This document shows positions 50,641 through 62,284 of a stretch of 64,000 nucleotides of DNA, piece after piece; position 1 is the first letter of the stretch, and each line of letters starts with the position of its first letter. The stretch is from Megachile rotundata. Taxonomy: Eukaryota; Arthropoda; Insecta; Hymenoptera; Megachilidae. The stretch covers positions 682,001 to 746,000 of the forward strand of contig NC_134991.1 of assembly GCF_050947335.1 (NCBI RefSeq), written 5' to 3'. A model generated the notes under the pieces. It searched no databases. It had not been told where the DNA came from and was given only the letters and a program-made list of their open reading frames with translations. Made by a program: the position numbers and the translations under genes.

Positions 50641-52430
50641 CCCAAAGGCCGAAATCCAAAGGGCCGAAATCCCAAACTTCGGAATCCCAAAGGCCGAAAT
50701 CCAAAGGGCCGAAATCCCAAAGGCTGAAATTCCAAAGGCCGAAATTTCAAAGGCCGAAATCCCAAAGGCTGAAATCCCGAAGGCCGAAATCCAAAGGGCC
50801 GAAATCCCGAAGGCCTAAATCCCAAAGGATGAATTCCCAAAAGGCCGAAATCCCAAAGGCCGAAATCCAAAAGGCGGATATTCCAAAGGCCGAAATCCCA
50901 AAGGTCGAAATCCCAAAGACCGAAATCCCAAAGGCCGCAATCCCAAGTGCCGGAATACCAAAGGTCGACATCCCAAAGGTCGAAATCCCAAAGGCCGAAA
51001 TCCCAAAGGCTGAAATTCGAAAGACCGAAATCCCAAAGGCCCAAATCTCAAAGGCCGAAATCCCAAAGGCCGAAATCCCAAGGGCCGATATCCTAATGGC
51101 GGAATTTCCTAAGGCCGAAATCCCAAACGCCGAAATCCCAAATGTCGAAATCCTAAGGCCGAAATACCAAGGGATGAACTCCCAAAAGGCCGAAATCCCG
51201 AAGGCCGAAATCCCAAAGGCCGAAATCCCATAGACCGAAATCCCAAAGGCTGAAATTCGAAAGACCGAAATCCCAAAGGCCGAGATCCCAAGGCCGAAAT
51301 ACCAATGGATGAATTCCCAAAAGGCCGAAATTCGAAAGACCGAAATCCCAAAGGCCGAAATCCCAAAGGCCGAAATCCGAAGGCCGAAATACCAATGGAT
51401 GAATTCCCAAAAGGCCGAAATCGCAACGGATGAAATCCCAAACGCCGAAATCCCAACGGCCGAAATCCCAAAGGCCGAAATCCCAAATGTCGAAATCCCA
51501 AGGCCGAAATCCCAAAGACCGAAATCCAAAGGGCCGAAATCCCAATGGCTGAAATTCAAAAGACCGACATCCCAAAGGCCGAAGTCTCAACGGCCGAAAT
51601 CCCAAAGCCTGAAATCCCAAAGGCCGAAATCTCAAAGTCCGAAATCCCAAAGCCTGAAATCCCAACGACCGAAATCAAAGACCCGAAATCCCAAAGGCTG
51701 AAATTCCAAAGACCGACATCCCAAAGGCCGAAATCCCAAAGGTCCAAATCCCAACGGTCGAAATCCCAAAGGCCGATATCCCAAGGGCCCATGTCCCAAG
51801 GGTCGAAATCCCAAAGGTCGCAATCCCAAAGGCCGAAATCTCAATGGCCGAAATCCCAAAGACCGAAATCCAAAGCGCCGAAATCCCAAACGCTGAAATT
51901 CCAAAGACCGATATCCCAAAGGCCGAAATCACAAGGCAGAAATCCCAAACGCCGAAATCCCAACGGCCGAAATCCCAAAGGCCGAAATCCCACATGTCGA
52001 AATCCCAAGGCCGAAATCCCAAAGACCGAAATCCAAAGCGCCGAAATCCCAAACGCTGAAATTCCAAACACCGATATCCCAAAGGCCGAAATCACAAGGC
52101 AGAAATCCCAAAGGCCGAAATCCAAAGGGCCGAAATCCCAAAGGTTGAAATTCCAAAGATCGACATACCAAAGGCCGAAATCTCAAAGTCCGAAATCCCA
52201 AAGGCCGAAATCCCAAAGGCCGAAATCCCAAAGGCTGAAACTCCAAAGACCGACTTCCCAAAGATCGAAATCCCAGAGGCCGATATCCCAAAGGTCGAAA
52301 TCCCAAACGCCGAAATCCAAAGGGCCGAAATCCCAAACTTCGGAATCCCAAAGGCCGAAATCCAAAGGGCCGAAATCCCAAAGGCCGAAATCCCAAAGGC
52401 CGAAATCCCAAAGGCCGAAATCCAAAGGGC
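50641..52430. repeat. B-family block B8, right copy of long-range duplication
   Basis: The partner of 13,501-15,230 at a shift of 37,140 bp up to 52,220, then 37,155 after one extra 15-bp unit. Confidence 0.92.
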
Positions 52431-55400
52431 CGAAATCCGAAACGTCGAAATCCCAAAGGCCGAAATCCAAAGGGCCGAAATCCCAAAGGCCGAAATTCCA
52501 AAGGCCGAAATCCCAAAGGTCGAAATCCCAACGGTCGAAATCCCAAAAGCCGATATCCCAAGGGCCCATATCCCAAGGGCCGAAATCCCAAGGGCCGATA
52601 TTCCAAAGGTCGAAATCCCAAAGTCCGAAATCCCAAGGCCAAAATACCAAAGGCCCATATCCCAAGGGCCGAAATCCCAAAGGTTGAAATTCCAAAGATC
52701 GACATACCAAAGGCCGAAATCCCAAAGGCCGAAATCCCAAAGGCCGAAATCCCAAAGGCTGAAATCCCAAGGGCCGAAATCCCAAAGTCCGAAATCCCAA
52801 AGCCTGAAATCCCAACGACCGAAATCCAAAGACCCGAAAACCCAAAGGCTGAAATTCCAAAGACCGACATCCCAAAGGCCGAAATCCCAAAGGCCGAAAT
52901 CCCAAAGGCCGAAATCCCAAAGGCCGAAATCCCAAAGGCCGAAATCCCAAAGGCCGAAATCCCAAAGCCCGAAATCCCTACGGCCGAAATCACAATGGCC
53001 GATATCCTAAAGCCGGAAATTCCAAAGGGCGAAGTCTCAAACGTCGAAATCCCAAAGGCCAAAATTCCCAGAGCCCGAAATCCAAAAGGCCGAAATCCCT
53101 AAGGCCGAAATCCCGAATGTCGAAATCCCAAGAACGAAATCCCGAACGATGAATTCCCACAAGGCCGAAATCCCAAGGGCCGAAATCCCAAGAGCCGAAA
53201 TCCCAAAGGCCGAAATCCCACAGGTCCAAATCCCAACGGTCGAAATCCCAAAGGCTGATATCCCAAGGGCCGAAATCCCAAACTTCGGAATCCCAAAGGT
53301 CGAAATTCCAAAGGCCGACATCCCAAAGGCCGAAATCCCAAACCCCGTAACCCCAATGGCTGAAATTCCAAAGACCGACTTCCCAAAGGCCGAAATCCCA
53401 AAGGTCGAAATCCCAAAGGCCGAAGTCCAAAGGGCCGAAATCCCAAAGGTTGAAATTCCAAAGATCGACATACCAAAGCTTGAAATTCCAAAGATCGACA
53501 TACTAAAGGCCGAAATCCCAAAGGCCGAAATCTCAAAGGCCGAAATCCCAAAGGCCGAAATTCCAAAGGCCGAAATCCCAAAGGTCGAAATCCCAACGGT
53601 CGAAATCCCAAAAGCCGATATCCCAAGGGCCCATATCCCAAGGGCCGAAATCCCAAGGGCCGAAATTCCAAAGGTCGAAATCCCAAAGTCCGAAATCCCA
53701 AGGCCAAAATACCAAAGGCCCATATCCCAAGGGCCGAAATCCCAAAGGTTGAAATTCCAAAGATCGACATACCAAAGGCCGAAATCCCAAAGGCCGAAAT
53801 CACAATGGCCGATATCCTAAAGCCGGAAATTCCATAGGACGAAACCTCAAACGCCGAAATCCCAAAGGCCGAAATCCCAGAGGCCGAAATCCCAAAGGCC
53901 GAAATCCCTAAGGCCGAAATCCCAAGAGTCGAAATCCCAAGAACGAAATCCCGAACGATGAATTCCCAAAAGGCCGAAATCCCAAGGGCCCAAATCCCAA
54001 GAGCCGAAATCCCAAAGGCCCAAATCCCAAAGGTCCAAATCCCAACGGTCGAAATCCCAAAGGCCGATATCCCAAGGGCCGAAATCCCAAACTTCGGAAT
54101 CCCAAAGGCCGAAATCCCAAAGGATGAAATCCCAAAGGCCGAAATCCCAAAGGTCGAAATTCCAAAGGCCGACATCCCAAAGGCCGAAATCCCAAAGGCC
54201 GAAACCCCAAAGGCTGAAATTCCAAAGACCGACTTCCCAAAGGCCGAAATCCCAAAGGTCGAAATCCCAAAGGCCGAAATCCCAAAGGCCGAAATCCAAA
54301 GGGCCCAAATCCCAAAGGTTGAAATTCCAAAGGCCGCAATCCCAAGGGCCGGAATCCCATGGGTCGAAATCCCAAACGTCGAAATCCCAAAGGCCGAAAT
54401 CCAAAGGGCCGAAATCCCAAAGGTTGAAATTCCAAAGATCGACATACCAAAGGCCGAAATCCCAAAGGCTGAAATCCCAAGGGCCGAAATCCCAAAGGTC
54501 GAAATTCCAAACGCCGACATCCCAAAGGCCGAAATCTCAAAGTCCGAAATCCCAAAGGCTGAAATCCCAAAGACCGAAATCCAAAGAGCCGAAATCCCAA
54601 AGGCTGAAATTCCAAAGACCGACATCCCAAAGGCCGAAATCCCGAAGGCCGAAATCACAATGGCCGATATCCTAAAGGCGGAAATTCCAAAGGACGAAAT
54701 CCCAAACGCCGAAATCCCTAAAGGCCGAAATCCCAAGAGACGAAATCTCAAAGGCCGAAGTCCCAAATGTCCAAATCCCAACGGTCGAAATCCCAAAGGC
54801 CGATATCCAAAGGGCCCATATCCCAAGGGCCGAAATCCCAAAGGCTGAAATTCCAAAGACCGACATCCCAAAGGCCGAAATCACAATGGCCGATATCCTA
54901 AAGGCGGAAATTCCAAAGGACGAAATCCCAAACGCCGAAATCCCAGAAGTCCGAAATCCCAATGGCCGAAATCCCAAGAGCCGAAATCGAAAAGGCCGAA
55001 ATCCCAAAGGCCGAAATCCCAAAGGTCCAAATCCCAACGGTCGAAATCCCAAAGGCCGATATCCCAAGTGCCCATATCCCAAGGGCCGAAATCCCAAGGG
55101 CCGAAATCCCAAAGTCCGAAATCCCAAGGCCAAAATACCAAAGGCCGAAATCCCAAAGGCCGAAATCCCAAAGGCCGAAATCCCAAAGGCCGAAATCCCA
55201 AAGGCCGAAATCCCAAAGGCTGAAATTCGAAAGACCGAAATCCCAAAGGCCGAAATCTCAAAGGCCGAAATCCCAAAGGCCGATACCCCAAGGGCCCATA
55301 TCCCAAGGGCCGAAATCCCAAGGGCCGAAATCCCAAAGTCCGAAATCCCAAGGCCAAAATACCAAAGGCCGAAATCCCAAAGGCCGAAATCCCAAAGGCC

Positions 55401-57402
55401 GAAATCCCAAAGGCCGAAATCCCAAAGGCTGAAATTCGAAAGACCGAAATCCCAAAGGTCGAAATCCCAAAGGCCGAAATCCCAAAGGCCGAAATCCCAA
55501 AGGCCGAAATCCCAAAGGCTGAAATTCGAAAGACCGAAATCCCAAAGGCCGAAATCTCAAAGGCCGAAATCCCAAAGGCCGAAATCCCAAAGGCCGAAAT
55601 CCCAAAGGACGAAATCCCAAGGCCGAAATACCAATGGATGAATTCCAAAAAGGCCGAAATCCCAAAGGATGAAATCCCAAAGGCCGAAATCCCAAAGGCC
55701 GAAATCCCAAAGGCCGAAACCCCAAAGGCCGCAATCCCAAGGGCCGGAATCCCAAGGGTCGAAATCCCAAAGGCCGAAATCCAAAGGGCCAAAATCCCAA
55801 AGGCTGAAATTCTAAAGGGCGAAATCACAAAGGCCGAAATCCCAAAGACTGAAATCCCAAAGGCCGAAATCCAAAGGGCCGAAATCACAAAGGTTGAAAT
55901 TCCAAAGATCGACATACTAAAGGCCGAAATCCCAAAGGCCGAAATCCCAAAGGCTGAAATCCCAAGGGCCGAAATCCCAAAGGTCGAAATTCCAGAGGCC
56001 GACATCCCAAAGGCCGAAATCCCAAAGGCCGAAACCCCAATGGCTGAAATTCCAAAGACCGACTTCCCAAAGGCCGAAATCCCAAAGGTCGAAATCCCAA
56101 AGGCCGAAATCCATAGGGCCGAAATCCTGAAGGTTGAAATTCCAAAGATCGACATACCAAAGGCCGAAATCCCGAAGGTTGAAATTCCAAAGATCGACAT
56201 ACTAAAGGCCGAAATCCCAAAGGCCGCAATCCCAAGGGCCGGAATCCCAAGGGTCGAAATCCCAAACGGCGAAATCCCAATGCCGAAATACCAATGAATG
56301 AACTCCCAAAAGGCCGAAATCCCAAAGGCCGAAATCCCAAAGGATGAAATCCCAAAGGCCGAAATCCCAAAGGCCGAAATCCCAAAGGCCGAAATCCCAC
56401 AGGCCGAAATCCCAAAGGCAAAAATACCAAAGGCCGAAATCCCAAAGGCCGAAATCCCAAAGGCCGAAATCACAATGGCCGATATCCTAAAGCCGGAAAT
56501 TCCATAGGACGAAACCTCAAACGCCGAAATCCCAAAGGCCGAAATCCCAGAGGCCGAAATCCCAAAGGCCGAAATCCCTAAGGCCGAAATCCCAAGTGTC
56601 GAAATCCCAAGAACGAAATCCCGAACGATGAATTCCCAAAAGGCCGAAATCCCAAGGGCCCAAATCCCAAGAGCCGAAATCCCAAAGGCCCAAATCCCAA
56701 AGGTCCAAATCCCAACGGTCGAAATCCCAAAGGCCGATATCCCAAGGGCCGAAATCCCAAACTTCGGAATCCCAAAGGCCGAAATCCAAAGGGCCGAAAT
56801 CCCAAAGGCTGAAATTCCAAAGGCCGAAATCTCAAAGGCCGAAATCCCAAAGGCTGAAATCCCAAAGGCCGAAATCCAAAGGACCGAAATCCCAAAGGTT
56901 GAAATTCCAAAGATCGACATACCAAAGGCCGAAATCTCAAAGTCCGAAATCCCAAGGCCGAAATACCAATGGATGAATTCCCAAAAGGCCGAAATCCCAA
57001 AGGATGAAATCCCAAAGGCCGAAATCCCAAAGGTCGAAATTCCAAAGGCCGACATCCCAAAGGCCGAAATCCCAAAGGCCGAAACCCCAAAGGCTGAAAT
57101 TCCAAAGACCGACTTCCCAAAGGCCGAAATCCCAAAGGTCGAAATCCCAAAGGCCGAAATCCCAAAGGCCGAAATCCAAAGGGCCCAAATCCCAAAGGTT
57201 GAAATTCCAAAGGCCGCAATCCCAAGGGCCGGAATCCCATGGGTCGAAATCCCAAACGTCGAAATCCCAAAGGCCGAAATCCAAAGGGCCGAAATCCCAA
57301 AGGTTGAAATTCCAAAGATCGACATACCAAAGGCCGAAATCCCAAAGGCCGAAATCCCAAAGGCCGAAATCCCAAAGGCTGAAATCCCAAGGGCCGAAAT
57401 CC
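52431..57402. repeat. C-family block C2
   Basis: Collinear with C1 but longer. CCCGAACGATGAATTCCC modules lie at about 53,141, 53,950 and 56,620, the last two opening near-identical stretches (53,958 and 56,628 onward). In the second copy a B-like insertion is found at about 56,770-57,000. At 55,130-55,610 there is a run of nearly perfect units with periodic GGCTGAAATTCGAAAGACCG units. Confidence 0.84.
54881..57325 (-). other. Longest open frame in the window (814 codons, - strand), not called a gene
   Basis: Mostly FGISA-type pentapeptide repeats, passing into LGFRP- and WDFGL-type repeats near its C-terminal end. The residues are hydrophobic and aromatic-rich with no recognisable domain. 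The corresponding left-hand DNA (about 19,000-21,000) carries differently bounded frames. I see no promoter or start context that would select this frame. Confidence 0.15.
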
Positions 57403-58002
57403 CAAAGGCTGAAATTCCAAAGGCCGAAATTACAAAGGCCGAAATCCTAAAGGCTGAAATCCCAAAGGCCGAAATCCAAAGGCCGAAATCCCAAAGGTTG
57501 AAATTCCAAAGATCGACATACCAAAGGCCGAAATCCCAAAGGCCGAAATCCCAAAGGCCGAAATCCCAAAGGCTGAAATCCCAAGGGCCGAAATCCCAAA
57601 GGTCGAAATTCCAAAGGCCGACATCCCAAAGGCCGAAATCTCAAAGTCCGAAATCCCAAAGGCTGAAATCCCAAAGACCGAAATCCAAAGAGCCGAAATC
57701 CCAAAGGCTGAAATTCCAAAGACCGACATCCCAAAGGCCGAAATCCCAAAGGCCGAAATCACAATGGCCGATATCCTAAAAGCGGAAATTCCAAAGGACG
57801 AAATCCCAAACGCCGAAATCCCAAAAGGCCGAAATCCCAAGAGCCGAAATCTCAAAGGCCGAAGTCCCAAATGTCCAAATCCCAACCGTCGAAATCCCAA
57901 AGGCCGATATCCAAAGGGCCCATATCCCAAGGGCCGAAATCCCAAAGGTTGAAATTCCAAAGATCGACATACCAAAAGCCGAAATCCCAAAGGCCGAAAT
58001 CC
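57403..58002. repeat. D-family segment, right copy of 600-bp long-range duplication
   Basis: The partner of 20,216-20,815 at a shift of 37,187 bp. Confidence 0.9.
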
Positions 58003-60568
58003 CAAAGGCTGAAATCCCAAGGGCCGAAATCCCAAAGGCCGAAATCCCAAAGGCTGAAATTCGAAAGACCGAAATCCCAAAGTCCGAAATTTCAAAGGCC
58101 GAAATCCCAAAGACCGAAATCCCAAAGGTCGAAATCCCAAAGGCCGAAATCCCAAAGACCGACTTCCCAAAGGTCGAAATCACAAGGGCGAAATCCCAAA
58201 GGCCGAAATCCAAAGGGCCGAAATCCCAAACTTCGAAATCCCAAAGGCCGAAATCCCAAAGGCTGAAATTCCAAAGGCCGAAATCTCAAAGGCCGAAATC
58301 CCAAAGGCTGAAATCCCAAAGGCCGAAATCCAAAGGGCCGAAATTCCAAAGGTTGAAATTCCAAAGATCGACATACCAAAGGCCGAAATCCAAAAGGCCG
58401 AAATCCCAAAGGCTGAAATCCCAAGGGCCGAAATCCCAAAGGCCGAAATCCCAAAGGCCGAAATCCCAAAGGCCCAAATCCCAAGGGCCGAAATCCCGAA
58501 GGTCGAAATCCAAAAGACCGAAATCTCAAAGGCCGAAATCCCAAAGGCCGAAATCCCAAAGGCCGAAATCCCAAAGGCCGAAATCCCAAAGGCCGAAATC
58601 CCAAAGGCTGAAATTCGAAAGACCGAAATCCCAAAGGCCGAAATCTCAAAGGCCGAAATCCCAAAGGCCGAAATCCCAAAGGTCGAAATCCCAAAGGCCG
58701 AAATCCCAAAGGCCGAAATCCCAAAGGCTGAAATTCCAAAGGCCGAAATCTCAAAGGCCGAAATCTCAAAGGCCGAAATCCCAAAGGTCGAAATCCCAAA
58801 GGCCGAAATCCCAAAGGCCGAAATCCCAAATGCCGAAATCCCAAAGGCCGAAATCCCAAAGGCCGAAATCCCAAAGGCCGAAATCCCAAGGCCGAAATAC
58901 CAATGGATGAATTCCCAAAAGGCCGAAATCCCAAAGGATGAAATCTCAAAGGCCGAAATCCCAAAGGCCGAAATCCCAAAGGCCGCAATCCCAAGGGCCG
59001 GAATCCAAAGGGACGAAATCCCAAAGGCCGAAATCCAAAGGGCCGAAATCCCAAAGGCTGAAACTCCAAAGACCGAAATTTCAAAGGCCGAAATCCTAAA
59101 GGCTGAAATCCCAAAGCCCGAAATCCAAAGGGCCGAAATCCGAAAGGTTGAAATTCCAAAGATCGACATACCAAAGGCCGAAATCCCAAAGGCCGAAATC
59201 CGAAAGACTGAAATCCCAAGGGCCGAAATCCCAAAGGCCGAAATCCCAAAGGCCCAAATCCCAAGGGCCGAAATCCCGAAGGTCGAAATCCAAAAGACCG
59301 AAATCTCAAAGGCCGAAATCCCAAAGGCCGAAATCGCAAAGGCCGAAATCCAAATGGCCGAAATCCCAACGCTGAAATTCCAAAGACCGATATCCCAAAG
59401 GCCGAAATCACAAGGGCGAAATCCCGAAGGCCGAAATCCCAAAGGCCGAAATGCCAAAGGCTGAAATTCGAAAGCCTGAAATCCCAACGACCGAAATCCA
59501 AAGACCCGAAATCCCAAAGGCCGAAATCCCAAAGGCCGAAATCCCAAAGGCCGAAATCCCAAAGGCCGAAATCACAATGGCCGATATCCTAAAGCCGGAA
59601 ATTCCAAAGGACGAAATCTCAAACGCTGAAATCCCAAAGGCCGAAATCCCAGTGGCCGAAATCCCAACAGCCGAAATCCCTAAGGCCGAAATCCCGAATG
59701 TCGAAATCCCAAGAACGAAATCCCGAACGATGAATTCCCAAAAGGCCGAAATCCCAAGGGCCGAAATCCCAAGAGCCGAAATCCCAAAGGCCGAAATCCC
59801 AAAGGTCCAAATCCCAACGGTCGAAATCCCAAAGGCCGATATCCCAAGGGCCCATATCCCAAGGGCCGAAATCCCAAGGGCCGAAATCCCAAAGTCCGAA
59901 ATCCCAAGGCCAAAATACCAAAGGCCGAAATCCCAAAGGCCGAAATCCCAAAGGCTGAAATTCGAAAGACCGAAATCCCAAAGGCAGAAATCTCAATGGC
60001 CGAAATCCCAAAGGCCGAAATCCCAAAGGCCGAAATCCCAAAGGCCGAAATCCCAAAGGCCGAAATCCCAAAGGCCCAAATCCCAAGGGCCGAAATCCCA
60101 AAGGTCGAAATCCAAAGTGCCGAAATCCCAAAGGTTGAAATTCCAAAGACCGACATCCCAAAGGCCGAAATCCCAAAGGCTGAAACTCCAAAGACCGACT
60201 TCCGAAAGATCGAAATCCCAGAGGCCGATATCCCAAAGGTCGAAATCCCAAAGGCCGAAATCCCAAAGGTCGAAATTCCAAAGGCCGACATCCCAAAGGC
60301 CGAAATCCCAAAGGCCGAAACCCCAATGGCTGAAATTCCAAAGACCGACTTCCCAAAGGCCGAAATCCCAAAGGTCGAAATCCCAAAGGCCGAAATCCAA
60401 AGGGCCGAAATCCTAAAGGTTGAAATTCCAAAGATCGACATACCAAAGGCCGAAATCCCAAAGGTTGAAATTCCAAAGATCGACATACTAAAGGCCGAAA
60501 TCCCAAAGGCCGAAATCCCAAATGCCGCAATCCCAAGGGCCGGAATCCCAAGGGTCGTAATCCCAAAC
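58003..60568. repeat. D/C mosaic block
   Basis: The 58,866-59,705 part reappears at 63,176-64,000 (shift 4,310, then 4,295 after loss of one unit). A C-type GAACGATGAATTCCC module lies at about 59,722. The 59,990-60,420 part resembles 20,810-21,110 but carries an extra AAGGTTGAAATTCC / GATCGACATAC segment at 60,415-60,530 that the left copy lacks. Confidence 0.82.
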
Positions 60569-62284
60569 GGCGAAATCCCAATGCCGAAATACCAATGGAT
60601 GAACTCCCAAAAGGCCGAAATCCCAAAGGTCGAAATCCCAAAGGATGAATTCCCAAAAGGCCGAAATCCAAAATGCCTAAATCCCAAGGGCCGAAATCCC
60701 AAAGGTAAAAATCCCAAAGGCCGAAATCCCAAATGTCGAAATGCCAAGGCCGAAATCCCAAAGGCCGAAATCAAAAATGCCTAAATCCCAAGGGCCGAAA
60801 TCCCAAAGGTAAAAATCCCAAAGGCCGAAATCCCAAATGTCGAAATGCCAAGGTCGAAATTCCAAAGGCCGAAATCCAAAGGGCCGAAATCCCAAAGGCT
60901 GAAATTCCAAAGACCGACATCCCAAAGGCCGAAATCCCAAAGGCTGAAACTCCAAAGACAGACTTCCCAAAGGTCGAAATCCCAGAGGCCGAAATCCCAA
61001 AGGCCGAAATCCCAAAGGCCCAAATCTCAAGGGCCGAAATCCCAAAGGTCGAAATCTCAAAGGCCGAAATCGCAAAGGCCGAAATCCCAAAGGCCGAAAT
61101 CGCAAAGGCCGAAATCCAAATGGCCGAAATCCCAACGCTGAAATTCCAAAGACCGATATCCCAAAGGCCGAAATCACAAGGGCGAAATCCCGAAGGCCGA
61201 AATCCCAAAGGCCGAAATCCCAAAAGCTGAAATTCGAAAGACCGAAATCCCAAAGGCCGAAAACTCAAAGGCCGAAATCCCAAAGGCCGAAATCCCAAAG
61301 GTCGAAATCCCAAAGGCCGAAATCCCAAAGGCCGAAATCTCAAAGGCCGAAATCCCAAGGCCGAAATACCAATGAATGAATTCCCAAAAGGCCGAAATCG
61401 CAAAGGATGAAATCCCAAAGGCCGAAATCCCAAAGGCCGGAATCCCAAAGGCCGAAATTCCAAAGGCCGAAATCCCAAAGGGCGAAATCCTAAAGGCCGA
61501 AATGCCAAATGTCGAAATCCCAAGGCCGAAATCCCAAAGACCGAAGTCCAAAGGGCCGAAATCCCAATGGCTGAAATTCCAAAGACCGACATCCCAAAGG
61601 CCGAAATCTCAAAGGCCGAAATCCCAAAGGCCGAAATCCCAAAGGCCGAAATGCCAAATGTCGAAATCCCAAGGCCGAAATCCCAAAGGTCGAAATCCAA
61701 AGGGCCGAAATCCCAAAGGTTGAAATTCCAAAGACCGACATCCCAAAGGCCGATATCCCAGAGGCCGATATCCCAAAGGTCGAAATCCGAAAGGCCGAAA
61801 TCCAAAGGGCCGAAATCCCAAACTTCGGAATCCCAAAGGCCGAATTCCCAAAGGCTGAAATTCCAAAGGCCGAAATCTCAAAGGCCGAAATCCCAAAGGC
61901 TGAAATCCCAAAGGCCGAAATCCGAAGGGCCGAAATCCCAAAGGTTGAAATTCCAAAGATCGACATACCAAAGGCCGAAATCTCAAAGTCTGAAATCCCA
62001 AAGAACGAAATCCCAAGGCCGAAATACCAATGGATGAATTCCCAAAAGGCCGAAATCCCAAAGGATGAAATCCCAAAGGCCGAAATCCCAAAGGCCGATA
62101 TCCCAAAGGTCGGAATCCCAAAGGCCGAAATCCAAACGTCGAAATCCCAAAGGCCGAAATCCAAAGGGCCGAAATCCCAAAGGCTGAAATTCCAAAGACC
62201 GAAATTTCAAAGGCCGAAATCCTAAAGGCCGAAACCCCAAAGGCTGAAATCCCAAAGGCCGAAATCCCAAAGGCTGAAATCCCA
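60569..62284. repeat. D-family block D3, right copy of D1
   Basis: The partner of 21,121-22,836 at a shift of 39,448 bp, with two offsetting 15-bp indels near 61,290 and 61,460. Scattered differences include CCGGAATCCC for CCGAAATCCC at about 61,438. Confidence 0.9.
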
